Below, in pieces: positions 10,161 through 17,924 of a DNA stretch of 64,000 nucleotides; position 1 is the first letter of the stretch, and each line of letters begins with the position of its first letter. This DNA is from Rhizobium sp. NFR03 (lineage in GTDB: Bacteria > Pseudomonadota > Alphaproteobacteria > Rhizobiales > Rhizobiaceae). The notes under the pieces are model-generated. The model worked only from the letters and a program-made list of their open reading frames with translations. It was not told the origin of the DNA and did no database searches. A program made the translations under genes and the position numbers. The DNA is taken from NCBI RefSeq assembly GCF_900111275.1, contig NZ_FOGR01000001.1:248001-312000 (forward strand). Reading direction: 5' to 3'.

Positions 10161-10189
10161 TATATGGCTTGTCGCGTTTGTGCGTTCAA
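10161..10189 (-). promoter_or_regulatory. candidate promoter for the ncRNA/reverse transcriptase unit
   Basis: Reading on the minus strand, TTGAAC (10184-10189) is followed after 17 nt by CATATA, or after 19 nt by the better -10 match TATATT. Transcription would start near 10154. The -10 region overlaps a small CCATAT/ATATGG palindrome. Confidence 0.35.
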
Positions 10190-10354
10190 GGGTTGTTTTC
10201 TGTAAGCCGTAAAAATCATCATATCCTCTTTAGAGCGGTGGTGACAATCTTACTCTCAACCTTAGCCGGCGCTTGCCGTGTCCTGAGTGCCCTACCCCGG
10301 AACAACCCACCCCCACCCCAGTTCTCTCCCGAGCCCAAACCTCAGGAGCGCCCC

Positions 10355-10891
10355 ATGACAGCCCTCGCAGATACCTTCATCTCCGCCCTTCACCGCCTCG
10401 AATCCGATCGCGATATCGACACCATCGCGAACCTCTTTGCCAATGACGCGAGCGTGTCCAATCCGCTGGTGTCCTATGACGATGGCGGGGTGGATGCGGC
10501 GAAGACGTTCTGGTCGCATTACCGCGATGCCTTTGACGAGATTTCGTCCGAGTTCCGCGCCGTGACGGATACGGATGGCGTGGCCTTTCTCGAATGGCGC
10601 AGCCGTGGTTCGGTCGATGGCGAGGCCTTCGATTATGGTGGCGTCAGCGTGCTGGAGGAGGCGGACGGCAAGATTTCGTCGTTCCGCACCTATTTCGACA
10701 GCGCGCAGATCCCCCGCGCTCACTCGACCGGCGGCGAAGGAACCGGCCGGAATGGCCAGACAGCGAACGGGGGCGAGACCGCAAAAGCGAAACCGGACAT
10801 CGAGCTGACGGGGAAAAAGAACGGCGAGGACGATCTGGATACCGCCCAGCGCGAAGCCGCCGAGCAGCGCGCACAGGGCGGCTACAGCTGA
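10355..10891 (+). CDS. NTF2/SnoaL-like domain protein
   Basis: The first 125 or so residues of this 178-aa protein fit the NTF2-like (SnoaL) alpha+beta cone fold: an N-terminal helix (ADTFISALHRLESDRDIDTIANLFANDA), then strands ending in GGVSVLEEADGKISSFRTYFD. Proteins of this fold bind or turn over small molecules, and no specific reaction can be assigned. The remaining 50 residues are Gly/Lys/Glu-rich and probably disordered. Start: ATG at 10355 with AGGAG 6 nt upstream; the longer frame starting at 10169 runs into the AT-rich island and is not credible. GC content returns to the local norm here, so the gene marks the far edge of the reverse transcriptase island. Confidence 0.8.
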   Translation: MTALADTFISALHRLESDRDIDTIANLFANDASVSNPLVSYDDGGVDAAKTFWSHYRDAFDEISSEFRAVTDTDGVAFLEWRSRGSVDGEAFDYGGVSVLEEADGKISSFRTYFDSAQIPRAHSTGGEGTGRNGQTANGGETAKAKPDIELTGKKNGEDDLDTAQREAAEQRAQGGYS

Positions 10892-10921
10892 TCCCGACTG
10901 CGTGAAAATCCGTTTGTAAAC

Positions 10922-10954
10922 AAGGAGGCAGGCCGGAAACGGTTCTGCCTCCTT
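10922..10954 (+). terminator. 10-bp perfect hairpin after the NTF2-like gene
   Basis: AAGGAGGCAG (10922-10931) pairs with CTGCCTCCTT (10945-10954). It begins 30 nt after the stop codon. The following T-run is weak, so termination may be Rho-assisted. Confidence 0.5.
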
Positions 10955-11310
10955 CCCGTTCCGGCACCCGCCTCGGCCCTGCAGCGCGGCGCCGTGGAGC
11001 GCGCCCGCGCCCTGTTTTGCGAGCGCCGTTCTCCCCGCCATGTGCAGCCTCCGGCATACTGACCCCGTTCCGCTCTCGGATACACCGGCAGGCGTGCCGG
11101 CGAGGCGGAGCCGGCTGTGAGGTGGGGGGAACGACGTGCGCCTCCCTCGTCACGGTCCGCATACGACCTCCCCCCGAAACGGCGGCCCGTCGCGCAAGTG
11201 CCGGTCCGTGTGGGTTCGGGTTTGCCTTCGCGGCATGCAACGCGGTCCCGTCCTGCCCTTCGGGCGGCGGGAACCCCGGCAGAGAGGCACTTCCGGGCAT
11301 AAACCGCCGA
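10955..11310. other. gene-free stretch
   Basis: About 350 bp of GC-rich DNA. Several frames are open, but their translations are Arg/Pro-rich and lack ribosome sites, so I call no gene. I see nothing beyond the inverted repeat that follows. Confidence 0.4.
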
Positions 11311-11370
11311 ACGGGGCGCCGGAAGGTGTCATCTATCTACCTATCAACGCGGCAGCTTCCGGCGCCCCGT
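11311..11370. repeat. 15-bp perfect inverted repeat with 30-nt loop
   Basis: ACGGGGCGCCGGAAG (11311-11325) and CTTCCGGCGCCCCGT (11356-11370) are exact complements. The element is 80 bp before the start of the next gene. It could be a structured leader, a terminator for upstream transcription or the remnant of a small mobile element. Confidence 0.55.
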
Positions 11371-11449
11371 CCGAACGTCCGGCCAGACAGCCGGTCCAGC
11401 ATCGATGCGCCAGACCACGAGGCAAAACCGCCTGCGTGAAGGAGACCGC

Positions 11450-12013
11450 ATGTCCAGACGAAACCCGACATCCCCCGACATCGCCCCGATCAGTGCTCAA
11501 CAGCCCAACGCCCAACCGATCAGTGCGCAACCGACCGAAGCAAATCCGCCCGTCCCGCATCCGACCGCGGACCGCAAGCCGAACCCCGTCTGCGCTGTCG
11601 CGGATGTCCTGCTCGCGCCGGCCTTCCTCTGCCACCGCGCCCGCTGCCGCCGTCATCGTGGCTGCAGCCTGCCCGGCGCGACGGCGCCCGACCCGGATAT
11701 TCCCGTCCGGCAGCAGGAAACCTGCTTTCCGCGCTGCATCGTGGAAGCGCCCGCCCACATTCGCGCGGAATTCATGCTCTTCCTCGCCGCACTGATGCAC
11801 GTGGAAAAGCGTCTGGAGCCGGGCCTGCTCCAGACCTGGAACGGGATTTTCGACACCGACGACGACACCAACGCCGGCATTCACGCCGCCCTCACCCTCG
11901 CCGCCCGGCGCCTGCCCGCGGGAGATCCCCTGCTGGCGGAGTTTCGGGAATTCTGGCGCGCGGAAGACGCTCGCAAGGATGGGAATGAGGAGGCGTTCAC
12001 GGGTGAGGTTTGA
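11450..12013 (+). CDS. hypothetical protein (187 aa) with Cys/Arg cluster
   Basis: No family recognised. The first 45 residues are Pro/Ala/Gln-rich and repetitive (PISAQQPNAQPISAQPTEAN), probably disordered. A cluster CHRARCRRHRGC near 57-68, with two more cysteines (CFPRC) near 90, could bind metal. The C-terminal half (about 95-187) is predicted helical and looks like a small folded domain. Start: ATG at 11450 with an excellent AGGAG 5 nt upstream; the in-frame ATG at 11405 has none. It lies between a long inverted repeat and the convergent J-domain gene. Confidence 0.6.
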   Translation: MSRRNPTSPDIAPISAQQPNAQPISAQPTEANPPVPHPTADRKPNPVCAVADVLLAPAFLCHRARCRRHRGCSLPGATAPDPDIPVRQQETCFPRCIVEAPAHIRAEFMLFLAALMHVEKRLEPGLLQTWNGIFDTDDDTNAGIHAALTLAARRLPAGDPLLAEFREFWRAEDARKDGNEEAFTGEV

Positions 12014-12051
12014 GAGATAGACCCTCTCCGGCCTTCCTTCCTACGTCCTGC

Positions 12052-12633
12052 TCACTCCGCCGCCTCGTCCCGCAGCGCCTCCAGCTCGTAGCGATACCCC
12101 TCCAGCATCAGATAGGCCTGCTCGATCACCTCGATCTGCCCCTCCGCGCTGCGAATCGCCTCGGCGATGGATTGCGAGCGCGCCCGCAGCATCGAGCCCA
12201 GCACATCCGCCTCCGGTCGCCGTCCCAGCCGGTCCATGTGCTGGCGCACGCGGGTGCGGTGGCGCTCCAGTTCCAGAATATGGAAGCGGCTTTTGACGAT
12301 ATCGTCGGAAAGACGGCGGCGCATGGCCGCCACCGGGTCGAAGCTGCCGGGCTCGCGCTCGTCGAGGATGACCTCGTTGACCAGCGTTTCGATTACCAGC
12401 AGCCCCTTCAGGTCGCGCGGGTCGGCGAGCTGCGGGTCGTAGCCGGTATCGTCGAAGATCTTGCGGCGCACGGGGTCGCGCAAGAGGTCATAGGCCGCCT
12501 GCAGCTTGCCGAAGGCCTCCGCGTCGCCGCCCTGGTCGGGATGCGCCGTCTTCGCCACCTGGCGATAGGCCGTCTTGATCGCAGCCTCGTCGGCGTCGCG
12601 CTCCACGCCCAGCATCGCATAGGGATCGATCAC
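12052..12633 (-). CDS. J-domain (DnaJ-like) protein
   Basis: The N-terminal 65 or so residues form a J domain (DPYAMLGVERDADEAAIK...) with the diagnostic HPD tripeptide in AKTAHPDQGGD, the motif that stimulates DnaK ATPase. The rest (to 193 aa) is charged, helical and unlike DnaJ: there is no Gly/Phe region or zinc finger, so it is a type III co-chaperone of unknown client. The start is taken as GTG at 12633 because VIDPYAMLG is where family members begin and a GGGGG stretch precedes it. An ATG at 12702 with AAAGGTGG upstream would add 23 residues. Confidence 0.82.
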   Translation of the reverse strand: MIDPYAMLGVERDADEAAIKTAYRQVAKTAHPDQGGDAEAFGKLQAAYDLLRDPVRRKIFDDTGYDPQLADPRDLKGLLVIETLVNEVILDEREPGSFDPVAAMRRRLSDDIVKSRFHILELERHRTRVRQHMDRLGRRPEADVLGSMLRARSQSIAEAIRSAEGQIEVIEQAYLMLEGYRYELEALRDEAAE

Positions 12634-12702
12634 CTTGCCCCCAATCCTCTCGCCGCATCGGCTCGTCTGCCCGTACTTCAAAAAGGTCACGGGTCTTAAC
12701 AT

Positions 12703-13162
12703 ACAGTGTCAGCCACCTTTGCAGTACCCGCCCCGGCCGCCGGCATCAACCCTTTGCAGGCTCCGGCGGCGCGCTGTGCACCGCTTGCGGACACTCCGTC
12801 ACGCATCCGACGAAAATGTGGAGGCCCGGCCATTTTCTCCGATCCGTCGTCCTGCGGACCCGCTTGCCAAGGCGCGTATTTGCTGGCAGAAATATACCGT
12901 TCGGGCTGTTCATCCCGGAGACTGGACTGATGTGGTTGTGCCGCTCGGCGGCGTTCCGGTGGAGATATCCGCTGTGGACACGGCCGAACGGCAGCATGGG
13001 GCGGATGGCCGGCCAGGCCTTGCGGCTCCCATGGGCGTAGACGTTCTTTGCTCCCGTACGTGACATCCAGACCGCGTGTCCGCAACGACACGCATGACCG
13101 CCCGCCTCCCCGGCACCGGGGGTGCGGTTACCACAGCAAGGGAAGACCAGAGGACATCCCCC
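12703..13162. other. long gene-free region upstream of the cold-shock gene
   Basis: Both strands show only low-quality frames. Part of it is probably the promoter and long 5' untranslated region typical of cold-shock genes, whose structure changes with temperature. I cannot fix the transcription start or a defined thermosensor fold by eye. Confidence 0.35.
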
Positions 13163-13375
13163 ATGGCCACCAAAGGCATCGTAAAATTCTTCAACCAGGA
13201 CAAGGGTTTTGGTTTCATCACTCCTGAAGGCGGCGCGAAGGACGTATTCGTCCACATCTCCGCTCTCCAGGCCGCCGGCCTCCAGACCCTGAAGGACGGC
13301 CAGCAGGTCACCTTCGACACCGAGCCGGATCGCATGGGCAAGGGCCCCAAGGCCGTCAACATCAGCGCTGCATAA
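13163..13375 (+). CDS. cold-shock protein, CspA family
   Basis: A single cold-shock domain (70 aa) that binds single-stranded RNA/DNA and acts as an RNA chaperone. Both nucleic-acid-binding motifs are intact: RNP1 (KGFGFITPE) and RNP2 (DVFVHISAL). The length is the usual one for the family. Start: ATG at 13163 with AGAGGA about 9 nt upstream; longer frames upstream lack homology. A long leader precedes it and a clear terminator follows 20 nt after the stop, so it is a monocistronic unit. Confidence 0.95.
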   Translation: MATKGIVKFFNQDKGFGFITPEGGAKDVFVHISALQAAGLQTLKDGQQVTFDTEPDRMGKGPKAVNISAA

Positions 13376-13395
13376 TCTGCCGCTGAGAGACCACG

Positions 13396-13428
13396 GAAAC
13401 GGCGCCCCTCGTGGCGCCGTTTCTGTTT
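13396..13428 (+). terminator. Rho-independent terminator of the cold-shock gene
   Basis: GAAACGGCGCC (13396-13406) pairs perfectly with GGCGCCGTTTC (13413-13423) and is followed by TGTTT. Confidence 0.8.
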
Positions 13429-13583
13429 GGCGTCATGCTGAAAATATTCCCGTCGCCCTCTCCCCGGTCGGCATGGGCGGAGTACAGTGATCGTCGGAGG
13501 TTCGGAAAACGCCGATGCCGATCTCTACCGCGCTTTTTTCTCCCGCTCTTTGAACAAGCCGAAGCTTTGTCAGCGCCGCCCGT

Positions 13584-14699
13584 TCACTCCGCCGCGTCAC
13601 GGTCTCCGGCAACGGAAAGGACGGCGGCAAACGCAGCGGCGATCACCTCCGGCCCGGCTCCCGCCCGCGTCGCATCGGCCGAAAGGATCTGCCGGAACCG
13701 CCGCGCCCCCGGCCAGCCCTGAAACAGGCCGACCATATGCCGCGTCACATGCACCAGCCGCCCGCCAGCCGCGATATGCGCCGCCGCATAGGCCATCATC
13801 GCATCCCGCACGCCACACCAGAAATCCGGGGAGCGCCGATGCCCCGCCCCTGTGAAATCGTCCAAATCGCGCGCCAGGGGCGCTGCCCCTGACGACGGAT
13901 GCGGAAACGCGCCATCCACGCCTGTCAGCATCGCGCTATCATGATAGGCAGCCCGGCCGAGCATGACGCCGTCCAGCGCAAGAGGCGTGTCAGCATGTTC
14001 CAGTTGCAGCAGAGCATCGTTCAGCGTGTGAAGCCCGCCATTGATGCCGATGAAGAGGTCGGGATTCTCCGCCTTGATCCGATGCACCAGCGCATAGTCG
14101 AGCGGCGGAATATCGCGATTCTCCTTCGGCGAGAGCCCTTGCAGCCACGCCTTGCGCGCATGCACCCACACGCCATCAACGCCCGCCGCCCGCACGAGGC
14201 GCAGCAGGTCCCGCAACGCGATTTCCGGTTCCTGGTCATCGACGCCGATCCGGCATTTCACGGTCACCGGAACGGCAACCGAGGCCTTCATCGCCGCCAC
14301 GCACTCTGCAACTACCTCCGGCTCCCGCATCAGGCAGGCGCCGAACGTGCCGGATTGCACCCGGTCCGACGGGCAGCCGACATTCATGTTGATTTCGCTA
14401 TAGCCAAATTGAACCCCGATCCGCGCGGCCTCTATGAGCTTCGCCGGATCGCTGCCGCCCAGCTGCAACGCCACCGGCGTCTCCGCCACGTCGCACCGCA
14501 ACAGCCGCTCCCGGTCTCCCCGCAGCACCGCATCGGCCACGATCATCTCGGTGTAAAGCAGCGCGTGGGCGGAAAGCTGGCGTGCGAAGTAGAGAAAATG
14601 CCGATCGGTCCAGTCGATCATCGGTGCCACAGCGAACACCGGCGGCGAAAACATGCGGGCCTGCGCGGTCTCGGGAGCGTTCTGAATGTTCGTCATCAT
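13584..14699 (-). CDS. dusA: tRNA-dihydrouridine synthase A
   Basis: A flavin enzyme that reduces uridines in the D-loop of tRNA (U20/U20a for DusA). The TIM-barrel signature is complete: APMIDWTDRHF (25-35), the catalytic cysteine at 109 in NMNVGCPSDRV, HARKAWLQGLSPKENR typical of the DusA branch, GINGG and VMLGRAAY for FMN binding. The length (371 aa) is near the usual 330-350, with extra residues around 285-300. Start: ATGATG at 14699/14696 with a weak purine-rich GAGACGAG upstream, so either may be used. The gene stands alone. Confidence 0.95.
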   Translation of the reverse strand: MMTNIQNAPETAQARMFSPPVFAVAPMIDWTDRHFLYFARQLSAHALLYTEMIVADAVLRGDRERLLRCDVAETPVALQLGGSDPAKLIEAARIGVQFGYSEINMNVGCPSDRVQSGTFGACLMREPEVVAECVAAMKASVAVPVTVKCRIGVDDQEPEIALRDLLRLVRAAGVDGVWVHARKAWLQGLSPKENRDIPPLDYALVHRIKAENPDLFIGINGGLHTLNDALLQLEHADTPLALDGVMLGRAAYHDSAMLTGVDGAFPHPSSGAAPLARDLDDFTGAGHRRSPDFWCGVRDAMMAYAAAHIAAGGRLVHVTRHMVGLFQGWPGARRFRQILSADATRAGAGPEVIAAAFAAVLSVAGDRDAAE

Positions 14700-14854
14700 C
14701 TCGTCTCGTCCGTTGAAAGCTATGACGCACGACGCTGTCGTGCGTCAGGCCCTGAGAGGCGGCCCCAGACCATTTGGCCGTTCCGTCCTCATATCCCCAG
14801 CTGCACCGCGGGCCAAGGCCCGGAGGTCCAACAGAATCACCGCAGCCATAACCG

Positions 14855-14976
14855 CAAAAGAAAAAAGCCTGCCGCGGGAGGAGGTGCGGCAGGCTTCATA
14901 AAAGGATCCGTGGGTCGGGAGGAGGTGACCCGGATCTCTCGAAGCACTCGGGAGGAGGATGAATGCTTCGGTGACT
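14855..14976 (-). ncRNA. small RNA with three anti-Shine-Dalgarno (CCUCCUCCC) hairpin loops, cuckoo/CcsR type
   Basis: On the minus strand three successive hairpins (14941-14969, 14905-14936, 14865-14896) each present CCTCCTCCC in the loop. Stems: 9 bp; 4+6 bp with a bulge; and 11 bp. The last is followed by TTTTTTCTTTT and is a classic terminator. A promoter candidate, TCTTGC (15004-15009)-N16-TATTAT (14982-14987), places the 5' end near 14976, giving an RNA of about 120 nt. This matches the rhizobial 'cuckoo' RNAs and the CcsR RNAs of Rhodobacter, which carry the same loop sequence and are stress-induced; the loops are complementary to Shine-Dalgarno sites. Not annotated by coding logic: no open frame fits here. 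Confidence 0.78.
14865..14896 (-). terminator. Rho-independent terminator (third hairpin of the small RNA)
   Basis: An 11-bp stem (AAGCCTGCCGC with GCGGCAGGCTT) with loop ACCTCCTCCC is followed on the minus strand by TTTTTTCTTTT. Confidence 0.85.
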
Positions 14977-15080
14977 TCAAGATAATATTGCATTGCAGCA
15001 AAAGCAAGACGACCGGACATTTTTTGTTCGCCGTCCTCCGGTCACCTTCGCAATGGCCGCCAATCCTGTCTGCAGAAGCC

Positions 15081-15323
15081 CTATCTCCAGAAGCGCGAAT
15101 GGCGGGTGTCGCGATCCTGCCCTGCGCCAAGCATGTAACCGGCAAGAAAGGCCGCGGCACCGACCAGCAGCAACACGGAGCCGGTCGCTGTCCGGTGATC
15201 CTGCACTGTCGCGACGACGGCGCCAGCTTCTCGTTGAACGGCAGCCGTGGCACGCTTCACATTTGCCGCTACGGTCGTCTTGTCTTCCAGTTCGCCCGTA
15301 AATCCCGTCTTGATGTCCGACAT
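15081..15323 (-). CDS. small membrane-anchored protein (80 aa)
   Basis: A short protein with a soluble, charged N-terminal part (1-45) and one C-terminal hydrophobic helix, TGSVLLLVGAAAFLAGYMLGAG (about 47-68), ending in a basic tail. The layout recalls the ElaB/YqjD-type tail-anchored proteins that associate with ribosomes, but sequence similarity is not obvious to me. Start: ATG at 15323 with GGGAG 7 nt upstream. It lies just upstream of the cuckoo-type small RNA on the same strand, about 100 bp away, so read-through into the RNA is possible. Confidence 0.65.
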   Translation of the reverse strand: MSDIKTGFTGELEDKTTVAANVKRATAAVQREAGAVVATVQDHRTATGSVLLLVGAAAFLAGYMLGAGQDRDTRHSRFWR

Positions 15324-15617
15324 GTCGCTACTCCCGGGTTGAGTGAGGTATCCCTAAGAAGATCATACGGAGGATTTTTGTTCCGCACCGCCGAAACAAA
15401 CGTCATTTATTGGCATTCTGTTTTTGCAGTGCGGCATATCGAGGCAAAATTTGCTTTACATGCCCGCCTTATTTTCGATTTTCCGAATTTTTCACTGGTT
15501 GCAAAGACCTGTTTCTGGCAAGCTCTTCGTGAGGTGCCTCATAAAAACCCGCTTCGCAGCCGCAAATGGTTGAGTCGCAGAAAACGGATCGCAAAAAAGA
15601 GGCAGAGGGAGAGAAAC
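15324..15617. other. AT-rich intergenic region
   Basis: About 290 bp between two divergent small genes, noticeably AT-rich between 15360 and 15500. It should contain both promoters. I see no gene or stable RNA fold. Confidence 0.4.
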
Positions 15618-15821
15618 ATGGTCGAGGAAAATCTGTACCGCATTGTAGAAGTGAGCGTGAAGCGTGGCGCCGATCGGCGCGATGTCGGCATCATGACGGT
15701 GCGCCAGGCTCTGGCCCTCCCCGATGTGCCGAGCCTTGAATACACCGATCCGGACCGCAAGACCCGCAGTGGCGGCCCTTTCATCACCCGCGCCCAGCTT
15801 CAGGCTTACGCCTGCCGCTGA
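15618..15821 (+). CDS. small hypothetical protein (67 aa)
   Basis: No family recognised. The protein is soluble and basic/acidic mixed, with a pattern of two short strands and a helix (ENLYRIVEVSVKRGADRRDVGIMTVRQALALPDVP) and a C-terminal segment ending in ITRAQLQAYACR. Start: ATG at 15618 with AGGGAGAG 5 nt upstream, which is strong support for translation. A stable hairpin follows the stop codon. Confidence 0.6.
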   Translation: MVEENLYRIVEVSVKRGADRRDVGIMTVRQALALPDVPSLEYTDPDRKTRSGGPFITRAQLQAYACR

Positions 15822-15838
15822 TGCGTTACTGTTTAAAA

Positions 15839-15868
15839 CCGACCGGCGGCGTTCGTCGCGCCGGTCGG
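15839..15868 (+). terminator. 10-bp perfect hairpin after the 67-aa gene
   Basis: CCGACCGGCG (15839-15848) pairs with CGCCGGTCGG (15859-15868). It starts 17 nt after the stop. There is no T-run on the plus strand (a short one exists on the minus strand), so termination efficiency is uncertain. Confidence 0.5.
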
Positions 15869-15992
15869 CGCTGCTAGCTGTGAAAGCGGCAGTCAATCCG
15901 CGGTTTCGTCGCGACGGAATCACCGCAATGTCTTCCCCGGGGCCTTGCCCGGGTGCTATCCTGCCGCTGTCATCAACAGCATCCGGATTGCC

Positions 15993-16679
15993 ATGAACAC
16001 CGTCATCCCCGCCGCCCCGCCCGTCATTCTGCCCGTTCGCGGCAAAGATGCCGGGTTCCCCGTCCGCCGCGTCTACTGCGTCGGCCGCAACTATGCCGCC
16101 CATGCCATCGAAATGGGGCATGATCCCTCGCGCGAGCCTCCCTTCTTCTTCCAGAAGAACGCTGAAAACCTCCTCCTGCCCGCCGAAGGCTTTCCCTATC
16201 CCGCACAGTCCAGCGACGTGCACCACGAGGTTGAACTCGTCGTGGCGCTGAAGGCAGGCGGCACCGATATCGATCCCGCCAATGCAATGGCGTGCGTCTG
16301 GGGCTATGGCGTTGGCATCGATTTCACGCGGCGCGATCTTCAGGCCGAAGCAAAGACCAAGGGCCACCCTTGGGCTGCCGCCAAGGCGTTCGAACATTCC
16401 GGCCCCGTCTCCCCGCTCGTCGCGGCGGAAGATTGCCCCGATCCCGCCAGCGGCCGCATCCATCTGAGCGTCAATGGCGAGACGCGACAGGATGGCGACC
16501 TCGCGCAGATGACGTGGAAGATTCCGGAGATCATCTCGGAGCTCTCCAAGCTCTTCACGCTCGCTGCCGGCGATGTCATCCTCACCGGCACCCCGGCCGG
16601 CGTCAGTGCGGTCAATCGCGGCGATGTCGTCACCTGCAGCGTCGAGGGTTTCGGCGACCTGACCGTCACCATCGTCTGA
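15993..16679 (+). CDS. fumarylacetoacetate hydrolase (FAH) family protein
   Basis: A 228-aa enzyme of the FAH superfamily, which hydrolyses or decarboxylates beta-diketo acids using a divalent metal. Signatures: VRRVYCVGRNYAAHAIEMG near the N-terminus, the metal-ligand region DVHHEVELVVAL, GYGVGIDFTRRDLQ, and the C-terminal LTGTPAGVSAVNRGD. Members of this short form include acylpyruvases and oxaloacetate decarboxylases (FAHD1-like); the substrate cannot be fixed. Start: ATG at 15993; no strong ribosome site is visible. The gamma-carbonic anhydrase gene follows 58 bp downstream and is probably co-transcribed. Confidence 0.92.
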   Translation: MNTVIPAAPPVILPVRGKDAGFPVRRVYCVGRNYAAHAIEMGHDPSREPPFFFQKNAENLLLPAEGFPYPAQSSDVHHEVELVVALKAGGTDIDPANAMACVWGYGVGIDFTRRDLQAEAKTKGHPWAAAKAFEHSGPVSPLVAAEDCPDPASGRIHLSVNGETRQDGDLAQMTWKIPEIISELSKLFTLAAGDVILTGTPAGVSAVNRGDVVTCSVEGFGDLTVTIV

Positions 16680-16737
16680 GATACGTCCTCTGCGGGAGCG
16701 ATCCCGCAGACACCTCATCGGAACCGTCGGAGCCATC

Positions 16738-17274
16738 ATGCCCCTCTACGCCCTCGGCGCGCGTCGTCCCACCTGTCCGCCGGAAAATCGTTACTGGATC
16801 GCACCGGATGCGCATGTCGTCGGGGATGTCGTGATCGGAGAGGATGTCGGCATCTGGTTCGGGGCCGTGCTGCGCGGCGATAACGAGCCGATCCACGTCG
16901 GCGCCCGCACCAACATCCAGGAAGGCGCCGTCGTTCATGTCGACGCCGGCTTTCCGGTCACCATCGGCGACGGCTGCACCATCGGCCACCGCGCCATCGT
17001 CCACGGCTGCACCATCGGCGACAACAGCCTCGTTGGTATGGGCGCGACCATCCTCAACGGCGCCGTCATCGGCAGAAATTGCCTCGTCGGCGCCAATGCT
17101 CTGGTCACTGAGGGAAAGGTCTTCCCGGATAACGCCCTGATCGTCGGCGCCCCGGCCCGCGTTCTGCGCACGCTGGATGACGCCGCGATTGCCGGTCTGC
17201 GCGCCTCTGCCGAGAACTACGTTCGCAACTGGAAGACCTTCGCGGCAACGCTGACACCTATCGAAGAGGAATGA
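16738..17274 (+). CDS. gamma-carbonic anhydrase-like protein
   Basis: A left-handed beta-helix protein (178 aa) of the PaaY/CaiE/YrdA group. Hexapeptide repeats run from about residue 25 to 130. Three histidines at the positions of the gamma-carbonic anhydrase zinc ligands are present (AVVHVD, IGHRAIV, IVHGCT), so metal binding is likely, though activity in this branch is often unproven. A C-terminal helix (DDAAIAGLRASAENYVRNWKTF) packs against the trimer. Start: ATG at 16738 with CGGAG 5 nt upstream. Confidence 0.92.
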   Translation: MPLYALGARRPTCPPENRYWIAPDAHVVGDVVIGEDVGIWFGAVLRGDNEPIHVGARTNIQEGAVVHVDAGFPVTIGDGCTIGHRAIVHGCTIGDNSLVGMGATILNGAVIGRNCLVGANALVTEGKVFPDNALIVGAPARVLRTLDDAAIAGLRASAENYVRNWKTFAATLTPIEEE

Positions 17275-17352
17275 ACCAGCCCCCTCATACGGTTTCCGGC
17301 TGGATGCCGTCTGTTGGCATTGTTTTTTGTTGAGCGATGCTACCCCACTGCC

Positions 17353-17466
17353 GTCATGCCCGGTCTTGTGCCGGGCATCTGCTGCACTGCCCGCGATCTG
17401 GAGGACCATTGTGTTTGTTGGCAGGGACCTCACCAGATCCTCGGCACAGGGCCTGGGGATGACGGA
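17353..17466. repeat. Rhizobium-type intergenic mosaic element, copy A
   Basis: Two outer palindromes (ATGCCCGG...CCGGGCAT and ATCCTCGGCAC...CTGGGGAT) enclose a module TGCCCGCGATCTGGAGGACC and onward. The same parts recur at 26047-26130 and 31732-31840. The inner module is in the opposite orientation to copy C. Confidence 0.7.
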
Positions 17467-17525
17467 GGAGAGGGCGAGCGACTGCTTGAAACCGGAATTC
17501 GGCATCGATCAGCCGGAAGCCCGGA

Positions 17526-17924
17526 TCAGGCCGTGCAGTTCCCGCAATGTCCGCGCATTTCGATCGTCGTCTTCTCGGTCCTGAACTGCTGCTTGGTCGC
17601 CAGCAGCGACAGCCGGTCCTCGATCTCGGGATCGCTGATCTCGCTCACCTGCCCGCAATCCTCGCAGATCGCAAAGGCGATCACGGCCTTTTCGGGCCCA
17701 TGATCATGCGGATGGGTGCAGGCGACGAAGGCGTTGAGGCTCTCCAGGCGGTGCACGATCCCGAATTCGGTGAGCTTTTCCAGCGCCCGGTAGACCTGCA
17801 ACGGCGCGCGAAACCCGTGGTCGCGCAGCTTGTCGAGGATCGTATAGGCACTGAGCGGCGCCTCGGCATGGGTCAGCGTTTCCAGGACGAGCGCCTGGTT
17901 GCGGGTCAGCTTGCGTGGCTCCAT
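17526..17924 (-). CDS. zur: Fur-family zinc uptake regulator Zur
   Basis: A 132-aa Fur-family repressor. It has an N-terminal winged helix (LTRNQALVLETLTHAEAPLSAYTILDKLRDHGF...VYRALEKLTEFGIVHRLE) and a C-terminal metal-binding domain with the regulatory His/Cys stretch CTHPHDHG and the structural zinc pairs CEDCG and CGNC. Its position, with the ATG overlapping the znuB stop by one base (TGATG), ties it to zinc and makes Zur, not Fur or PerR, the natural call. It should repress the divergent znuA and znuCB-zur units when zinc is plentiful. Confidence 0.93.
   Translation of the reverse strand: MEPRKLTRNQALVLETLTHAEAPLSAYTILDKLRDHGFRAPLQVYRALEKLTEFGIVHRLESLNAFVACTHPHDHGPEKAVIAFAICEDCGQVSEISDPEIEDRLSLLATKQQFRTEKTTIEMRGHCGNCTA

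Noticed and set aside
10169-10354. N-terminal extension of the NTF2-like protein
   Set aside because: The 62 extra codons lie in the AT-rich island leader, have no ribosome site and no homology, while a perfect ribosome site precedes 10355.
11017-11439. Open frames in the gap before the 187-aa gene
   Set aside because: The translations are Arg/Pro-rich with no domain, and no ribosome site precedes them.
14700-15323. DUF1127 gene accompanying the cuckoo-type RNA
   Set aside because: The only gene upstream encodes a tail-anchored protein with no DUF1127 motif.
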